Assembly: GCF_017742245.1 (NCBI RefSeq)
Contig: NZ_JAGHKO010000001.1
Location: 1,269,061-1,333,060 of the forward strand
Length of the DNA: 64,000 nt
Reading direction: 5' to 3'
From: Niastella soli
GTDB lineage: Bacteria > Bacteroidota > Bacteroidia > Chitinophagales > Chitinophagaceae
Shown: positions 43,883 through 53,239 of the stretch, one piece after another
Layout of the letters: each line of letters begins with the position of its first letter
Numbering within the stretch: the stretch's first letter is position 1
Notes under the pieces: generated by a model
Databases searched by the model: none
What the model saw: the letters and a program-made list of their open reading frames with translations, nothing else
What the model was told of the DNA's origin: nothing
Position numbers and translations under genes: made by a program

Positions 43883-44476
43883 ACCGTTCTTCAATAACGA
43901 CATCCGCAGGGACTCAAAGTTTATTACATGCACTTTAACCAAGCCCGGTTTGCCGGTATAATCAATAGCCGAACTATAAGTATAATGTTCAGGGCTATCC
44001 ACTATTCCATCTCGGATGGGGTTTTCGTGAATGTATAATACCCGTTCCTGCAGTTTATATACCTGCTTGAAATCAATGTAGGATGGATTGGTGCAGGTTT
44101 GCCACAACTGGAACTTTTCAATTTTTTTAAGCGTGAGGCTGCTGTTCTCAAATCGTTGCAACATCCATGACCGACGCAGGTCGGGCTCAATATCTATAGC
44201 TTCCAGTATTTTGGTAGTAGTATATCTCTTAAATTCCTTTTCTATCATCGCCAGGCCCGAACCATCCTGGGCCCTTGCCAGTAGATGCATGTGATTGGTC
44301 ATTAAAACCCAGGCATATATCGTAAACTTCTTTGTTTCAACACAAAAGTTTAAAGCATCAACAATGATCTGCTTATAAGTAGGTCTTATAAACACATCTA
44401 TCCAATCTACTACATTAAAGGTCAGGTAGGAACAATCCTGCTCATTCAGACCCTGGTTTTTGTTTTTATTGATCAT
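43874..44476 (-). CDS. REP-associated tyrosine transposase (RAYT), IS200-like Y1/HUH family
   Basis: A 200-residue member of the TnpA_REP family. The HUH motif is NHMHLL (His62, His64) and the catalytic tyrosine is Tyr148 in VLYIHENPIRDGIV. These single-copy proteins derive from IS200/IS605 Y1 transposases and nick single-stranded hairpins; in many genomes they mobilise or maintain REP palindromes. All catalytic residues are present, so it is probably active. No canonical REP pair flanks it, although several intergenic palindromes lie in the window. Its 3' end overlaps the ArsC-like gene by 9 nt. Confidence 0.92.
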   Translation of the reverse strand: MINKNKNQGLNEQDCSYLTFNVVDWIDVFIRPTYKQIIVDALNFCVETKKFTIYAWVLMTNHMHLLARAQDGSGLAMIEKEFKRYTTTKILEAIDIEPDLRRSWMLQRFENSSLTLKKIEKFQLWQTCTNPSYIDFKQVYKLQERVLYIHENPIRDGIVDSPEHYTYSSAIDYTGKPGLVKVHVINFESLRMSLLKNGSA

Positions 44477-44835
44477 AGGCGCATTGATTTATCAATGTTC
44501 ATTAATAAATACGTTAGTGGATAATCAAAACCATGCTGTTGAATTGGTTCCGGGCGCGGAAAGCTAACAATCAGACCGAAATGTATTGTAGAGACAAGGA
44601 AATGTAATATACAAAATGTTGCGTATAAAACCGCCCAATGTTAATGGGGGTTGAGCAATAATAATAGTTTATTAATGATTTTGATTTATTAACAAACGCT
44701 TTAACGATATCGCGTGAACATAATGGCATTTACTTTATGAAAAGCATAAAAGAAGCATACTCCGCCAATTTATATCAATTAAATTGGCCGGTGTCCTTTG
44801 CAGGCAATCGGGTGAACGGAGTTCTTACGGAATTG
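44477..44835. other. Spacer between the two RAYT-family genes; no gene supported
   Basis: About 360 nt without a convincing gene. A 64-codon frame at 44737-44931 (+) runs antisense into the next gene and looks like chance. The region is A/T-rich with scattered short palindromes and presumably holds the promoter of the RAYT gene. Confidence 0.6.
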
Positions 44836-45363
44836 CTATTGCCAGGGTGCCAGCTTTACCCGTTGCTGGGGATGTGCACTACTGTAAAAGTAGTGTTGCG
44901 GATCATCTACCAACCTGGTGGTAACTGGTAAGTTCACCACCGTTGAAACATGGTGTGTGAACAACTCGTTGCTGTCCAAAACAACGGGGTGGTTACCAAA
45001 TTGCCAGAAGTGATGTTCCGCATCCTGCTGATACCTGTTACTGTAATAATGAAACAATCGCATCATCCATTCTTTGCGTCTTTCATCTGGATTTTCTGCA
45101 ATTGATTTCAACACCTGTTTAGCAGTGCCGTTTTTGAACTCCCTTAAAATAGTGGAGATGTGCTTTTTCTTGGAAGAGGCAATCAGCGTTATGTAGCTGG
45201 GCATTAACACGTATTCATATACATGCAGGTTTTTATTGTCAATACAATGGTTTAGGTTGTCAATTAAAATTTCACAATAAGCGTGGCAGGTGAAAACGTC
45301 TATCCAGCCAGACACACTTAAGGTTACATAATAAGAGCCGAAGGGTGGGGGTTTTTCGTACAT
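44836..45363 (-). CDS. RAYT-related protein lacking all catalytic residues
   Basis: A 175-residue relative of the gene at 43874-44476. Shared landmarks are SGWIDVFTCHAYCEILIDNLNHCIDNKNLHVYEYVLMPSYITLIAS, where the HUH motif should be: the two His are replaced by Tyr57 and Thr59. Near the C-terminus VDDPQHYFYSSA aligns with VDSPEHYTYSSA of the active copy, which places Thr where the catalytic Tyr should be. The FHYYSN and FWQFGNHP segments correspond to the inner region. The frame is intact, so this is either a recently inactivated copy or a co-opted DNA-binding protein. Confidence 0.75.
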   Translation of the reverse strand: MYEKPPPFGSYYVTLSVSGWIDVFTCHAYCEILIDNLNHCIDNKNLHVYEYVLMPSYITLIASSKKKHISTILREFKNGTAKQVLKSIAENPDERRKEWMMRLFHYYSNRYQQDAEHHFWQFGNHPVVLDSNELFTHHVSTVVNLPVTTRLVDDPQHYFYSSAHPQQRVKLAPWQ

Positions 45364-45718
45364 TCATATAAGGTAGTAAAGTTTTTGCATTTATTCACTC
45401 AAGTGTAAGCTCTTTGTAAGAAATTAATTTTATTTTGATACGGATCAACTATTATCTATTCCAATTCAATGACTTATCCCCCATAAAAATCGGTTTTTCA
45501 CCCTGCCGCCGCGTGTTAGCGTTACATCTCGTACTTGTCGAGCCCGTACGTACTTCGTCGACCAAACCCTCTAATCCCTTTTTAATCTTTTTGTCTACGG
45601 TTATCAGCATTCCAGCATAGCCCACCATCATATCAGCCACTTTACAATTTGCCTGGTCTAAAGGCGCTATAGATTTACAGGGTTCAGTAAAAAATAAAAT
45701 ATTGTAAAGCACTTAGTC
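45364..45718. other. Spacer without a supported gene
   Basis: About 355 nt. Frames at 45435-45620 (+) and 45452-45712 (-) overlap each other and have no recognisable features. The segment 45510-45560 is GC-rich with related words CGTACTTGTCGA and CGTACTTCGTCGA and the palindrome GTACGTAC. Confidence 0.55.
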
Positions 45719-46063
45719 ATGAAAAAACAACTAATGGTAACACTGTTGGCCGGTTTGCTAATTCAGGCCAGCATATTTGCTCAAAACAAGTCGAAGGGTT
45801 CGCCCGAAGGCGTCTCGGAAAAAGGATGGTGGGTGATCGAAAGCAATATTCACACACCTAAAAAGAACATCGTTTACTTTTATAACAATGATGGGGTAAT
45901 GGTTTATAAAGAAAAGATCGATGGCATTCGCATCAACCCTTCGCGTAAAACTACTCGTATACAATTACAACAGGTACTGGAATCGGCCGTGGTTACCTGG
46001 GAGCAACAACATAAGCTTCTGGAAGATCAGGAACTGGTGGCTAATCAATTGAAGAAAAGATAA
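45719..46063 (+). CDS. Hypothetical secreted protein, 114 aa
   Basis: Signal peptide MKKQLMVTLLAGLLIQASIFAQ, then a basic region and a compact domain with GWWVIESNIHTPKKNIVYFYNNDGVMVYKEKIDGIRINPSRKTTRIQLQQVLESAVVTWEQQ. The pattern WWVIESN...FYNxxGxxVYxExxxG suggests a small beta-rich fold followed by a helix; I recall similar uncharacterised proteins in Chitinophagaceae. No function known. Stands alone, ahead of a hairpin. Confidence 0.75.
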   Translation: MKKQLMVTLLAGLLIQASIFAQNKSKGSPEGVSEKGWWVIESNIHTPKKNIVYFYNNDGVMVYKEKIDGIRINPSRKTTRIQLQQVLESAVVTWEQQHKLLEDQELVANQLKKR

Positions 46064-46085
46064 ACAGGCTGGTTTTTGAAATACT

Positions 46086-46133
46086 GAAGTAGGAAGTAAG
46101 GAAATTCAGCTTTTTGGGGTTTCCTCCTACTTC
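46086..46133. repeat. Imperfect inverted repeat after the 114-aa gene
   Basis: GAAGTAGGA...GGAAA (46086-46104) pairs with TTTCC...TCCTACTTC (46120-46133) with a short bulge. It lies 23 nt past a stop, in terminator position, but lacks a long T-tract. Confidence 0.5.
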
Positions 46134-46304
46134 TTACATCTTACCTCGGACCCTTAATTATAACAAAGGTTCAATTTTATCCAGGAGCTTCTAATATCCC
46201 CCGTTCATCACTCCCCAGTCACTTTTGTCGACGAAAAAAAGCAGTACAGCGATATTAACACCCTTTGGCCCCTAACTAAGCCCAACGAAATGTAATTTTA
46301 GGAT

Positions 46305-47471
46305 ATGCAACCCACGGAAAAATATCCCTTTATTTTTTCTGATGAACGCAAATACCGCATTAGGCGTCATTTGGCGTTTTGGACGTTTTGGTGGATAACG
46401 CAGGGAGTGCTGTATTCGGTAATTGGCTATTCGGGCGAACCGGGCTATCCTGTGCGCCTGGCGAATTCCATCACAGAATCACTTTTTTACATGGTGGCCC
46501 ATATTGGCCTGGCATATGCCCTCATGTATTTTGTGATCCCGCGCTACCTGCTTAAACAGAAATACTGGCTCACGGCCATATGGGTACTGATCTGCTTCCT
46601 TGGCGCTGCTGTAATATCAACCATCTTATCGGCCACTATTATTCCAGAAATAGAGGAATATTTCCTCCATAATCCTGCCAGTCAGAACTCTTTGCGATTG
46701 CGGGCAACAGCCCGGATACACCTGTCATTAATGGCCGGTTTACGCGGTGGTATTACCATTGGGGGCATTGCCGCTTCCATTAAATTGATGAAACACTGGT
46801 ATGTGAAAGAACAACGCAATCTGCAATTACAAAAAGAAAATGTGGAAGCGCAACTGCAGCTGTTGAAAGCCCAGGTACATCCGCACTTCCTATTCAATAC
46901 GCTTAATAACATTTACTCTCATACGCAAAATACAGCGCCGGTGGCCTCGCAACTGGTGATGGGTTTGTCAGACATGTTGCGGTTTATGTTGTATGAGTGT
47001 AACCAGCCACAGGTGCCTCTATCAAAAGAATTAAAAATGATCCAGGATTATATTTCCCTGGAACAAATACGTTACGACGATCAACTGGATGTACATGTGG
47101 ACCTGCCAGCCAGTACCGATAACCTGTCTATTGCGCCCTTGCTGCTTTTGCCACTGGTAGAAAATTGTTTTAAACACGGCACCAGCCATATGATCGAGCA
47201 ACCCTGGTTAAACATGCAGGTGACCCTGGAAAACAACAACATGTATGTAAAGCTGATGAATGGCAAGGTCAATGAGGTGGCTAAAAGCAGTCATACAGGC
47301 ATCGGTATTTTGAACGTGCGTAAACGCCTGAGTTTTTTATACCCTGGCAAACATGAACTCCTGATCACCGACGAAGAGGAAGTGTTTGTAGTGAACCTTA
47401 GGATACAATTGGAGAAAATGCCGCTGACCAAAAAAGAAAGCGGCGCATTCAAACTTACCTATCATGAATGA
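46305..47471 (+). CDS. LytS/YehU-type sensor histidine kinase
   Basis: A 388-residue membrane kinase with four transmembrane helices (about 22-40, 55-78, 88-112, 140-160), a short coiled linker and a His_kinase domain (PF06580) with LKAQVHPHFLFNTLNNIYSH; the phosphoacceptor is His194. The ATP-binding half has LLLLPLVENCFKHG and GIGILNVRKRLSFLYPG. It passes phosphate to the LytTR response regulator whose gene overlaps its end by 8 nt. The stimulus is unknown; the N-terminal part has no extracellular sensor domain, so membrane-intrinsic sensing is likely. Confidence 0.95.
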   Translation: MQPTEKYPFIFSDERKYRIRRHLAFWTFWWITQGVLYSVIGYSGEPGYPVRLANSITESLFYMVAHIGLAYALMYFVIPRYLLKQKYWLTAIWVLICFLGAAVISTILSATIIPEIEEYFLHNPASQNSLRLRATARIHLSLMAGLRGGITIGGIAASIKLMKHWYVKEQRNLQLQKENVEAQLQLLKAQVHPHFLFNTLNNIYSHTQNTAPVASQLVMGLSDMLRFMLYECNQPQVPLSKELKMIQDYISLEQIRYDDQLDVHVDLPASTDNLSIAPLLLLPLVENCFKHGTSHMIEQPWLNMQVTLENNNMYVKLMNGKVNEVAKSSHTGIGILNVRKRLSFLYPGKHELLITDEEEVFVVNLRIQLEKMPLTKKESGAFKLTYHE

Positions 47472-48195
47472 AACCCAAACCATACGATGCCTGATCGTGG
47501 ATGATGAGCCGCCCGCACGTGAGATCATTCGCCGGTATGTTCAGGAAATACCTACACTGCAACTGATGGGCGAGTGCGCCAACGCTATTCAGGTGCTCAC
47601 CATTTTACAGCAGCAACCCATTGATCTCCTGTTCCTCGATATTCGCATGCCGCAACTAAACGGTACCGATTTTATAAAAACATTGCAGCATCCGCCCAAG
47701 GTTATTTTTACTACTGCGTTTTCTGAATATGCATTGGAAGGCTATGAGCTGGATGTGGTGGACTACCTTATGAAACCCATTCGCTTCGATCGCTTTTTGA
47801 AGGCCGTTAATAAAGCATTCCCACTGAATAATGCAGCGCCTGTTCTGAAAACGGTGGCGCCTCTTGTACCGGAGGAAAAGAAAAACGAGAGTTTTGTGTA
47901 TTTCCGTGCCGATCGTAAAATGGTAAAGGTGATGCTGGATGATATATTCTATATCGAAAGTATGAAGGATTACATCAAAGTGCATACCGTGCAGGGTGTT
48001 ATCATCACCAAACAATCGATCAGTTCGGTAGAAGCCATGCTCCCCGCAAAATTATTTGTTCGCACGCACCGGTCGTTCATCGTTTCCATCAACAAAATAA
48101 AATCGTTTACCAACGAGCTGGTGGAAATTGACAAAACCGATATCCCCATTGGTAAATTGTTCCGGAATGGCGTATTGAAAGTATTCACCCCGTAG
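47464..48195 (+). CDS. LytTR family response regulator
   Basis: A 243-residue regulator: receiver domain (about 7-120) with CLIVDDEPPAREII, the phosphoacceptor Asp59 in FLDIRMPQLNG and the conserved Lys in LMKPIRF; then a LytTR DNA-binding domain (about 145-240) with YFRADRKMVKVMLDDIFYIESMKDYIKVHT and FVRTHRSFIVSINKI. LytTR proteins bind direct repeats upstream of targets. Start overlaps the kinase gene by 8 nt, indicating translational coupling. A terminator follows. Confidence 0.96.
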   Translation: MNETQTIRCLIVDDEPPAREIIRRYVQEIPTLQLMGECANAIQVLTILQQQPIDLLFLDIRMPQLNGTDFIKTLQHPPKVIFTTAFSEYALEGYELDVVDYLMKPIRFDRFLKAVNKAFPLNNAAPVLKTVAPLVPEEKKNESFVYFRADRKMVKVMLDDIFYIESMKDYIKVHTVQGVIITKQSISSVEAMLPAKLFVRTHRSFIVSINKIKSFTNELVEIDKTDIPIGKLFRNGVLKVFTP

Positions 48196-48200
48196 AAATA

Positions 48201-48230
48201 AATAGCCCCGACGGTACCATCGGGGCTATT
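48201..48230. terminator. Bidirectional terminator between LytTR and UvrD genes
   Basis: Stem AATAGCCCCGA with its complement (48201-48211 and 48220-48230), extended by GG/CC, lying 6 nt and 12 nt from two convergent stops. Confidence 0.85.
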
Positions 48231-48241
48231 TATTTAGCGAG

Positions 48242-50593
48242 TTATAATATTCTTAATCGTGCATAGTTAAGCATGATCTTTTTCTCTCCATTCGTATCAA
48301 ACTTCACCGTAGCAATGGGGTTGTGTGCGCTTCCTTCCATTTTTATTACTTCACCAAAACCAAACTTCTGGTGTTCAACCCGCTGGCCTACCTGTAAGTT
48401 AGAAATATCACTGGCCACAAAATCGGGTGAAGGCACGTGCTCTACCGTTTTGGGTTGTTGTTTGGGCGCTATATAGGAAGGCGTACTTGGCGTGGACGAT
48501 GGCTTTTTTGAAGGCGGTGCGCCATAACGCTTTTCCGCTTCTTTTGCCGAATTACCACCACCCCAGCCACCGCCGTTCATTCTGTCATAAGCGCTGCGGT
48601 TGTTTATCTGGTTGCGTATACCGCCACCGGCAAAACTTCTGTCAACATATTGCTCAGGCAGTTCATCAAGGAAACGGCTGGGTTCATTTTGAACCAGGTT
48701 ACCAAAGCGGTACCGTGTATTGGCGTAAGAGATCCAAAGTCTTTCTTTCGCTCTTGTAATTACCACATAAAACAGGCGGCGCTCTTCTTCCAGTTCTTCC
48801 CGGGTATTGATGGCCAGCGCATTGGGGAACAGCATTTCTTCCAAACCAGCAGCAAATACACATCCAAACTCCAAGCCTTTGGCAGCGTGGATCGACATCA
48901 GTTTTACGGTGTCGGCGTTGGGATCTTTTTCATCGGCATCTGTTAACAGGGTGATCTGTTGCAGATAAGCACCCAATCCTTTGTCAGTTACTTCTCCTTC
49001 TTCTGTATCGGGGCTTTCGGTCCATTCTTTAATACTGTTCAACAACTCCTGTACGTTCTCATAGCGTTGAACGCCTTCCGTACTTTTATCGTTGAATAAC
49101 TCTTTTACAAAATTGGTTTGTTTACCCACATGTACCGCTACATCATACGCATTCTTACTTTGTAGCATGCTGGCGAAGCTTTTGATCATTACCACAAAGT
49201 TCTCGATCGCTTCCAGCGTACCTGCTTTAAAACCGGCTTGATTGGCCCGCTCCAACACTTCCCACATGGAAATATTATGTTGATTGGCCAATAAAACCGT
49301 TTTATCAATGGTGGTTTTACCAATGCCGCGTACGGGGTAATTGATAATACGTTTTAATGCCTCTTCGTCGCGGGGGTTAACAATAACGCGCAGATAGGCC
49401 ACATAGTCCTTGATCTCCTTACGTGAGTAGAAGCTGAGACCACCAAACATGGTATAAGGAATAGCCATGCGGCGCAGGCTTTCTTCAAACGCCCGGCTTT
49501 GTGCATTGGTGCGGTATAAAATGGCAAAGTCGCGGTTGTTATAATGGTTGCGCAGTTTTTGCTCCTGAATGGTGTCGGCTACAAATTTACCTTCATCGTT
49601 ATCAGTCATCAAACGCACCAGCTTAATTTTCTCGCCCTCACCTTTATCAGTCCAAAGGTTTTTAGGAATTTGTCCTTTGTTATTTTTGATAACCTCGTTG
49701 GCAACATCCAAAATGCTTTTGGAGCTGCGGTAGTTTTGTTCCAGTTTTACCACTTTGGCATCTTCATAATCTTTCTGGAACTGCAGGATGTTTTCAATGG
49801 TGGCGCCGCGGAAGCTATAGATACTTTGTGCATCGTCACCCACCACGCACACATTCTCATGCATGGCACCCAGCAGTTTTATTACTTCGTACTGGGCAGG
49901 GTTGGTATCCTGGTACTCATCAACCAGAATGTATTTGAACTTGCGTTGGTATTTGCTCAGTGATTCGGGTACATTTCTTAGCAGTTCGTAAAACTTCAAC
50001 AACAGATCGTCAAAGTCCATAGCGCCATTTTTGAAACAACGTTTCACATACGCATCATAGATCTGTGCAATGGCCGGGCGGTTAGCACGCAGATCTTCCT
50101 GTTGAAGGGCATAGTCGTTGGCATATTCTGCCGGACCAACCAATGCGTTCTTTGCACCGGAAATGCGATTATAAACAGCCGCAGGTTTGTAATGCTTGTC
50201 ATCAAGGTTCAGCTCATTCACCACTGTTTTTATAACGCTCTTTGTATCATCGGTATCGTATATGGTAAAATTGTTGGGATAACCAATATTATGAGCTTCA
50301 CCGCGTAAAATGCGGGCAAACACACTGTGAAAAGTACCAATGTATAAATTCCGGGCGTCATTGTTACCGAGCACTTTTTCAATACGCTCTTTCATTTCCT
50401 TGGCCGCCTTATTGGTAAAGGTGAGTGCCAGAATGTTAAATGCATCTACACCGGTGGCCATTAAGTGTGCAATGCGGGTGGTAAGCACTTTTGTTTTACC
50501 ACTACCGGCACCGGCCACAATCATTAATGGACCATCTCTATGTATAACAGCTTCGCGTTGCTGTGCGTTCAATCCCTGTAAGTAATCTTGCAT
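48242..50593 (-). CDS. pcrA: UvrD/PcrA-type ATP-dependent DNA helicase
   Basis: A 783-residue superfamily 1A helicase. It begins LQGLNAQQREAVIHRDGPLMIVAGAGSGKT with Walker A at about 28-34; later come ILVDEYQDTNPAQYEV (motif II), DDAQSIYSFRGA (III), EQNYRSSKSIL, VKLMSIHAAKGLEF (V) and FYVVITRAKERL (VI). The C-terminal tail has Gly/Ser-rich linkers and a tudor-like domain VGQRVEHQKFGFGEVIKMEG that in PcrA binds RNA polymerase. Works in nucleotide excision repair and transcription-linked repair. Length matches the family. Single gene. Confidence 0.96.
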   Translation of the reverse strand: MQDYLQGLNAQQREAVIHRDGPLMIVAGAGSGKTKVLTTRIAHLMATGVDAFNILALTFTNKAAKEMKERIEKVLGNNDARNLYIGTFHSVFARILRGEAHNIGYPNNFTIYDTDDTKSVIKTVVNELNLDDKHYKPAAVYNRISGAKNALVGPAEYANDYALQQEDLRANRPAIAQIYDAYVKRCFKNGAMDFDDLLLKFYELLRNVPESLSKYQRKFKYILVDEYQDTNPAQYEVIKLLGAMHENVCVVGDDAQSIYSFRGATIENILQFQKDYEDAKVVKLEQNYRSSKSILDVANEVIKNNKGQIPKNLWTDKGEGEKIKLVRLMTDNDEGKFVADTIQEQKLRNHYNNRDFAILYRTNAQSRAFEESLRRMAIPYTMFGGLSFYSRKEIKDYVAYLRVIVNPRDEEALKRIINYPVRGIGKTTIDKTVLLANQHNISMWEVLERANQAGFKAGTLEAIENFVVMIKSFASMLQSKNAYDVAVHVGKQTNFVKELFNDKSTEGVQRYENVQELLNSIKEWTESPDTEEGEVTDKGLGAYLQQITLLTDADEKDPNADTVKLMSIHAAKGLEFGCVFAAGLEEMLFPNALAINTREELEEERRLFYVVITRAKERLWISYANTRYRFGNLVQNEPSRFLDELPEQYVDRSFAGGGIRNQINNRSAYDRMNGGGWGGGNSAKEAEKRYGAPPSKKPSSTPSTPSYIAPKQQPKTVEHVPSPDFVASDISNLQVGQRVEHQKFGFGEVIKMEGSAHNPIATVKFDTNGEKKIMLNYARLRIL

Positions 50594-50641
50594 TAATGCA
50601 AGTTAATGCCTCTGTCTGTTATTTGTAGCGAAAAAATAAAA

Positions 50642-50668
50642 GTCCTTCCCGAATAAATCGAGAAGGAC
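50642..50668 (-). terminator. Terminator after the 117-aa gene
   Basis: Minus-strand stem GTCCTTCtCG/CGgGAAGGAC (50668-50659 with 50651-50642) with a 7-nt loop, followed by a TTTTATTTTTT tail. Confidence 0.85.
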
Positions 50669-50733
50669 TTTATAAATCATTATTCCGGTATAGGAAAATG
50701 TAAGGGTTAAAAGGTTGAACGAAAGAACTGTGC

Positions 50734-51087
50734 TTACGCAGTAGTTTCTTCCAGTGCCAATGCCTCAGCTTGAGGTGTTACATTTTTAATGCTCACCTGG
50801 AACTTTGTGTTCAAGCTAATAGTGTAGTTATTAGCAGCCAACAAAGTCTTCATGGTTGCATCTTCAAGCATAACAGCAGCCAGGTCAAGGGCCAACTGTG
50901 AGGTGCTGATCACATTCGCCACTTTACCATTGGTGTACTCAATGGTGAATTTGTAACCAGCCTTGCGGGCAACGCCGGCTTTTTCAAAATCTGGACGATT
51001 GAGGTTGAGCACTTGATCACCTGCAGCCGATTTCTTCATCAAAATCCTAATAATGGGCAGGTATTTCAGCCAAATGTGGGTATACAT
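50734..51087 (-). CDS. Conserved hypothetical protein, 117 aa
   Basis: Starts MYTHIWLKYLPIIRILMKKSAAGDQVLNLNRPDFEKAGVARKAGYKFTIEYTNGKVANVI. I recall similar uncharacterised proteins across Chitinophagaceae and related orders, but the function is unknown. No signal peptide or membrane helix; probably a small soluble alpha/beta protein. The Ala/Glu-rich C-terminus (PQAEALALEETTA) is disordered-looking. Monocistronic with a strong terminator and a 170-nt A/T-rich upstream region. Confidence 0.8.
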   Translation of the reverse strand: MYTHIWLKYLPIIRILMKKSAAGDQVLNLNRPDFEKAGVARKAGYKFTIEYTNGKVANVISTSQLALDLAAVMLEDATMKTLLAANNYTISLNTKFQVSIKNVTPQAEALALEETTA

Positions 51088-51259
51088 TATACTATGCGGT
51101 TTTACTATGGAAATAACTAACTAAATTGTATGGCAGCAAGCGAATGCAAAGATGTTAATTTTATTTGCAAAAACGAATGAAATTTAAAAAAAACTTAAAC
51201 TGCTTTTCCACTTTAACATCCTGAAATAAGCATTAACACTGCTACATACAAAAAAACCA

Positions 51260-53125
51260 TTACTTGTTATTCCACATATTATCCTTCCTGTTAACATCTG
51301 GAACATAAGTACTTCCAAGCAAAACAGACTTTAGCACCTTTTTCTCAGGAATTACAAATGAAATTGTATTGGCTTTTTCCCATATGCCAATAGAGCGGTG
51401 AATGGTTTCTTTTGAACCATCCCCATATGTCAGTGTGACATCCACCGGGACAGGTTTGTGACCGGTGCATTCCACTGTAATTTTATAGCCGGTCTGTTTT
51501 TTTACTTTTAATGTCAGATCAGGAACGCCACCATCGATAAACCATCTTTTCCAAAACCAGTTCAGATTTTTCCCCGAACCCGTGTTCATGCAATTGAAAA
51601 AATCAAATGGAATCGGGTGTTTTCCCTGCCATTGTTGAATATAATAATGCAAGGCTTTGGTGAACAGCGTATCACCCAGCATGTCTTTCACATATAAATA
51701 ACCGAGGCCGGGTTTGGGATAGGAATTTATAAAATAGTTAGTTCCATTCATTTGGGTTGATAAAGTACTAATGGAGGCATCTGTTTCTGTACCAGCCGCT
51801 CGTTCATAGCCATGAACACCATAATCGTCCTTTAAACTGGTATCAATGATCGAAGAAATGATCCATTCCCCAATGGTAGCCCAGCCTTCATCCATCCAGG
51901 CGTATTTTGTTTCATTAATGCCCATATAAAAGGGGAACATGGTATGAAATACTTCATGGTCAACCAGCTCGATTGTTTCAGTACGGCTTTCCAGCGGATT
52001 ATCGTTTACCATCATGGGGTATTCCATCTGATCGAGCCCATCGAAAATGGTCTCATGCGAATAGGGAAATGGCCAGTGTGGAAAAACATGGCTCATGGCC
52101 CACACGGTTTTTCTGTTAAAATCAACTACTTCATAATAATCCCTGTGTGCCGGATTAAACACCGCATCCACCCGTGTTCTTCTTTTTGTAGCCGCGTCCA
52201 CTTCAACACTCGAAGATCTCCACAGGTAATGGTCGCTTACGGCAAAGGCAAAATCAGTAACATTATTGGCTGAGAATTTCCAGGTATTAAATGCATTTGA
52301 CTTTGTAATGTTTTTTTGTTTCAGGTCGGCCGAATCAATAATGTCTACAACGCCATCCTGCTGTTCAGCGGTGCGTAATCGTTGACAGTACGTTTCGTTC
52401 AACACGTCATTGCAATTGGCCAGGTCGCCTGTTGCCCACACCACGTAATTCCCTGGTACCGTAATGGCTGCATTGAAATTGCCGAAATCATTATAGAATT
52501 CCTGGGGTCCCAAATACGGTTCCATATTCCAGCCATCGATATCGTCGTACACTGCAATGCGGGGGAAGAAATAAGCAATAAAATCAGCACCGGGTTCTAT
52601 TTCGCCGGTACGGATATGAGATGTTTTATTAAGAGTATAAACATATTGAATACTAAAATGCATAGTGCCACCCGGGGCCAGCGTAGTTACCGGCACACTC
52701 ATATTGGTGCCATCGATCTGTAACCGGTTACTATCGATAGTAGTATTGTTAAACTGAAACGATGAAATGTGCACGCCATTAGTAATGTCAGCCGGCTTTA
52801 CCTGCATCATGCGCATGCTTCCTTTTTTGTAAATATTGGGATACAGCTTAAAAACGATCTGCTGTAAGGTATTGGGACTGTTATTAACATAATCGATGTC
52901 GACCTTGCCGGTGAGCAACCGGGTGTCGGGATTAAAGTTGATCTCGAGGTTATAGGTGGCTGTATTCTGCCAGTACTTACTGCCCGGCTCCCCGGTGGCG
53001 GTACGGGTGCCTTTTTCATAGGCTGCCGGCAAATTGCGGGGCAGGCTTAAGGTTACCTGAGCATTTGCCCCTAAGCTTCCAATCAGTGCCAGTATTACCA
53101 ATGACCGTTTTATCGACATACGCAT
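51260..53125 (-). CDS. M1 family metallopeptidase (gluzincin), secreted
   Basis: A 621-residue peptidase with a signal peptide ending NAQ (about residue 23). The zinc site is HEVFH (His390, Glu391, His394) with the third ligand Glu413 in WMDEGWA, giving HExxH-x18-E. The GAMEN motif that anchors the substrate N-terminus in aminopeptidases is replaced by LDQMEYPMMV, with Glu368 retained in the same role. A conserved Tyr follows in the C-terminal part. Works as an exopeptidase in the periplasm or medium. The start could be two codons further on. Confidence 0.93.
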   Translation of the reverse strand: MRMSIKRSLVILALIGSLGANAQVTLSLPRNLPAAYEKGTRTATGEPGSKYWQNTATYNLEINFNPDTRLLTGKVDIDYVNNSPNTLQQIVFKLYPNIYKKGSMRMMQVKPADITNGVHISSFQFNNTTIDSNRLQIDGTNMSVPVTTLAPGGTMHFSIQYVYTLNKTSHIRTGEIEPGADFIAYFFPRIAVYDDIDGWNMEPYLGPQEFYNDFGNFNAAITVPGNYVVWATGDLANCNDVLNETYCQRLRTAEQQDGVVDIIDSADLKQKNITKSNAFNTWKFSANNVTDFAFAVSDHYLWRSSSVEVDAATKRRTRVDAVFNPAHRDYYEVVDFNRKTVWAMSHVFPHWPFPYSHETIFDGLDQMEYPMMVNDNPLESRTETIELVDHEVFHTMFPFYMGINETKYAWMDEGWATIGEWIISSIIDTSLKDDYGVHGYERAAGTETDASISTLSTQMNGTNYFINSYPKPGLGYLYVKDMLGDTLFTKALHYYIQQWQGKHPIPFDFFNCMNTGSGKNLNWFWKRWFIDGGVPDLTLKVKKQTGYKITVECTGHKPVPVDVTLTYGDGSKETIHRSIGIWEKANTISFVIPEKKVLKSVLLGSTYVPDVNRKDNMWNNK

Positions 53126-53189
53126 CGTTTAATTATAGATAAATATACAAACCCGGCCCGCTATTTCCCTGCCACTCATAAAAAGCAAA

Positions 53190-53213
53190 ACCCCTGACGG
53201 TACTGACAGGGGT
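53190..53213 (-). terminator. Terminator after the 516-aa gene
   Basis: Stem ACCCCTG/CAGGGGT (53190-53196, 53207-53213) with extra inner pairing, followed on the minus strand by TTTTGC; 27 nt past the stop. Confidence 0.75.
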
Positions 53214-53239
53214 CTTACTTATTCTATATAAAACTATAA

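Noticed and set aside
44737-44931. Frame of 64 codons on the plus strand
   Set aside because: Antisense to the inactive RAYT-like gene and no supporting feature.
45452-45712. Frame of 86 codons in the spacer after the second RAYT-like gene
   Set aside because: Overlaps an equally long frame on the other strand; no motif, signal or family recognised.
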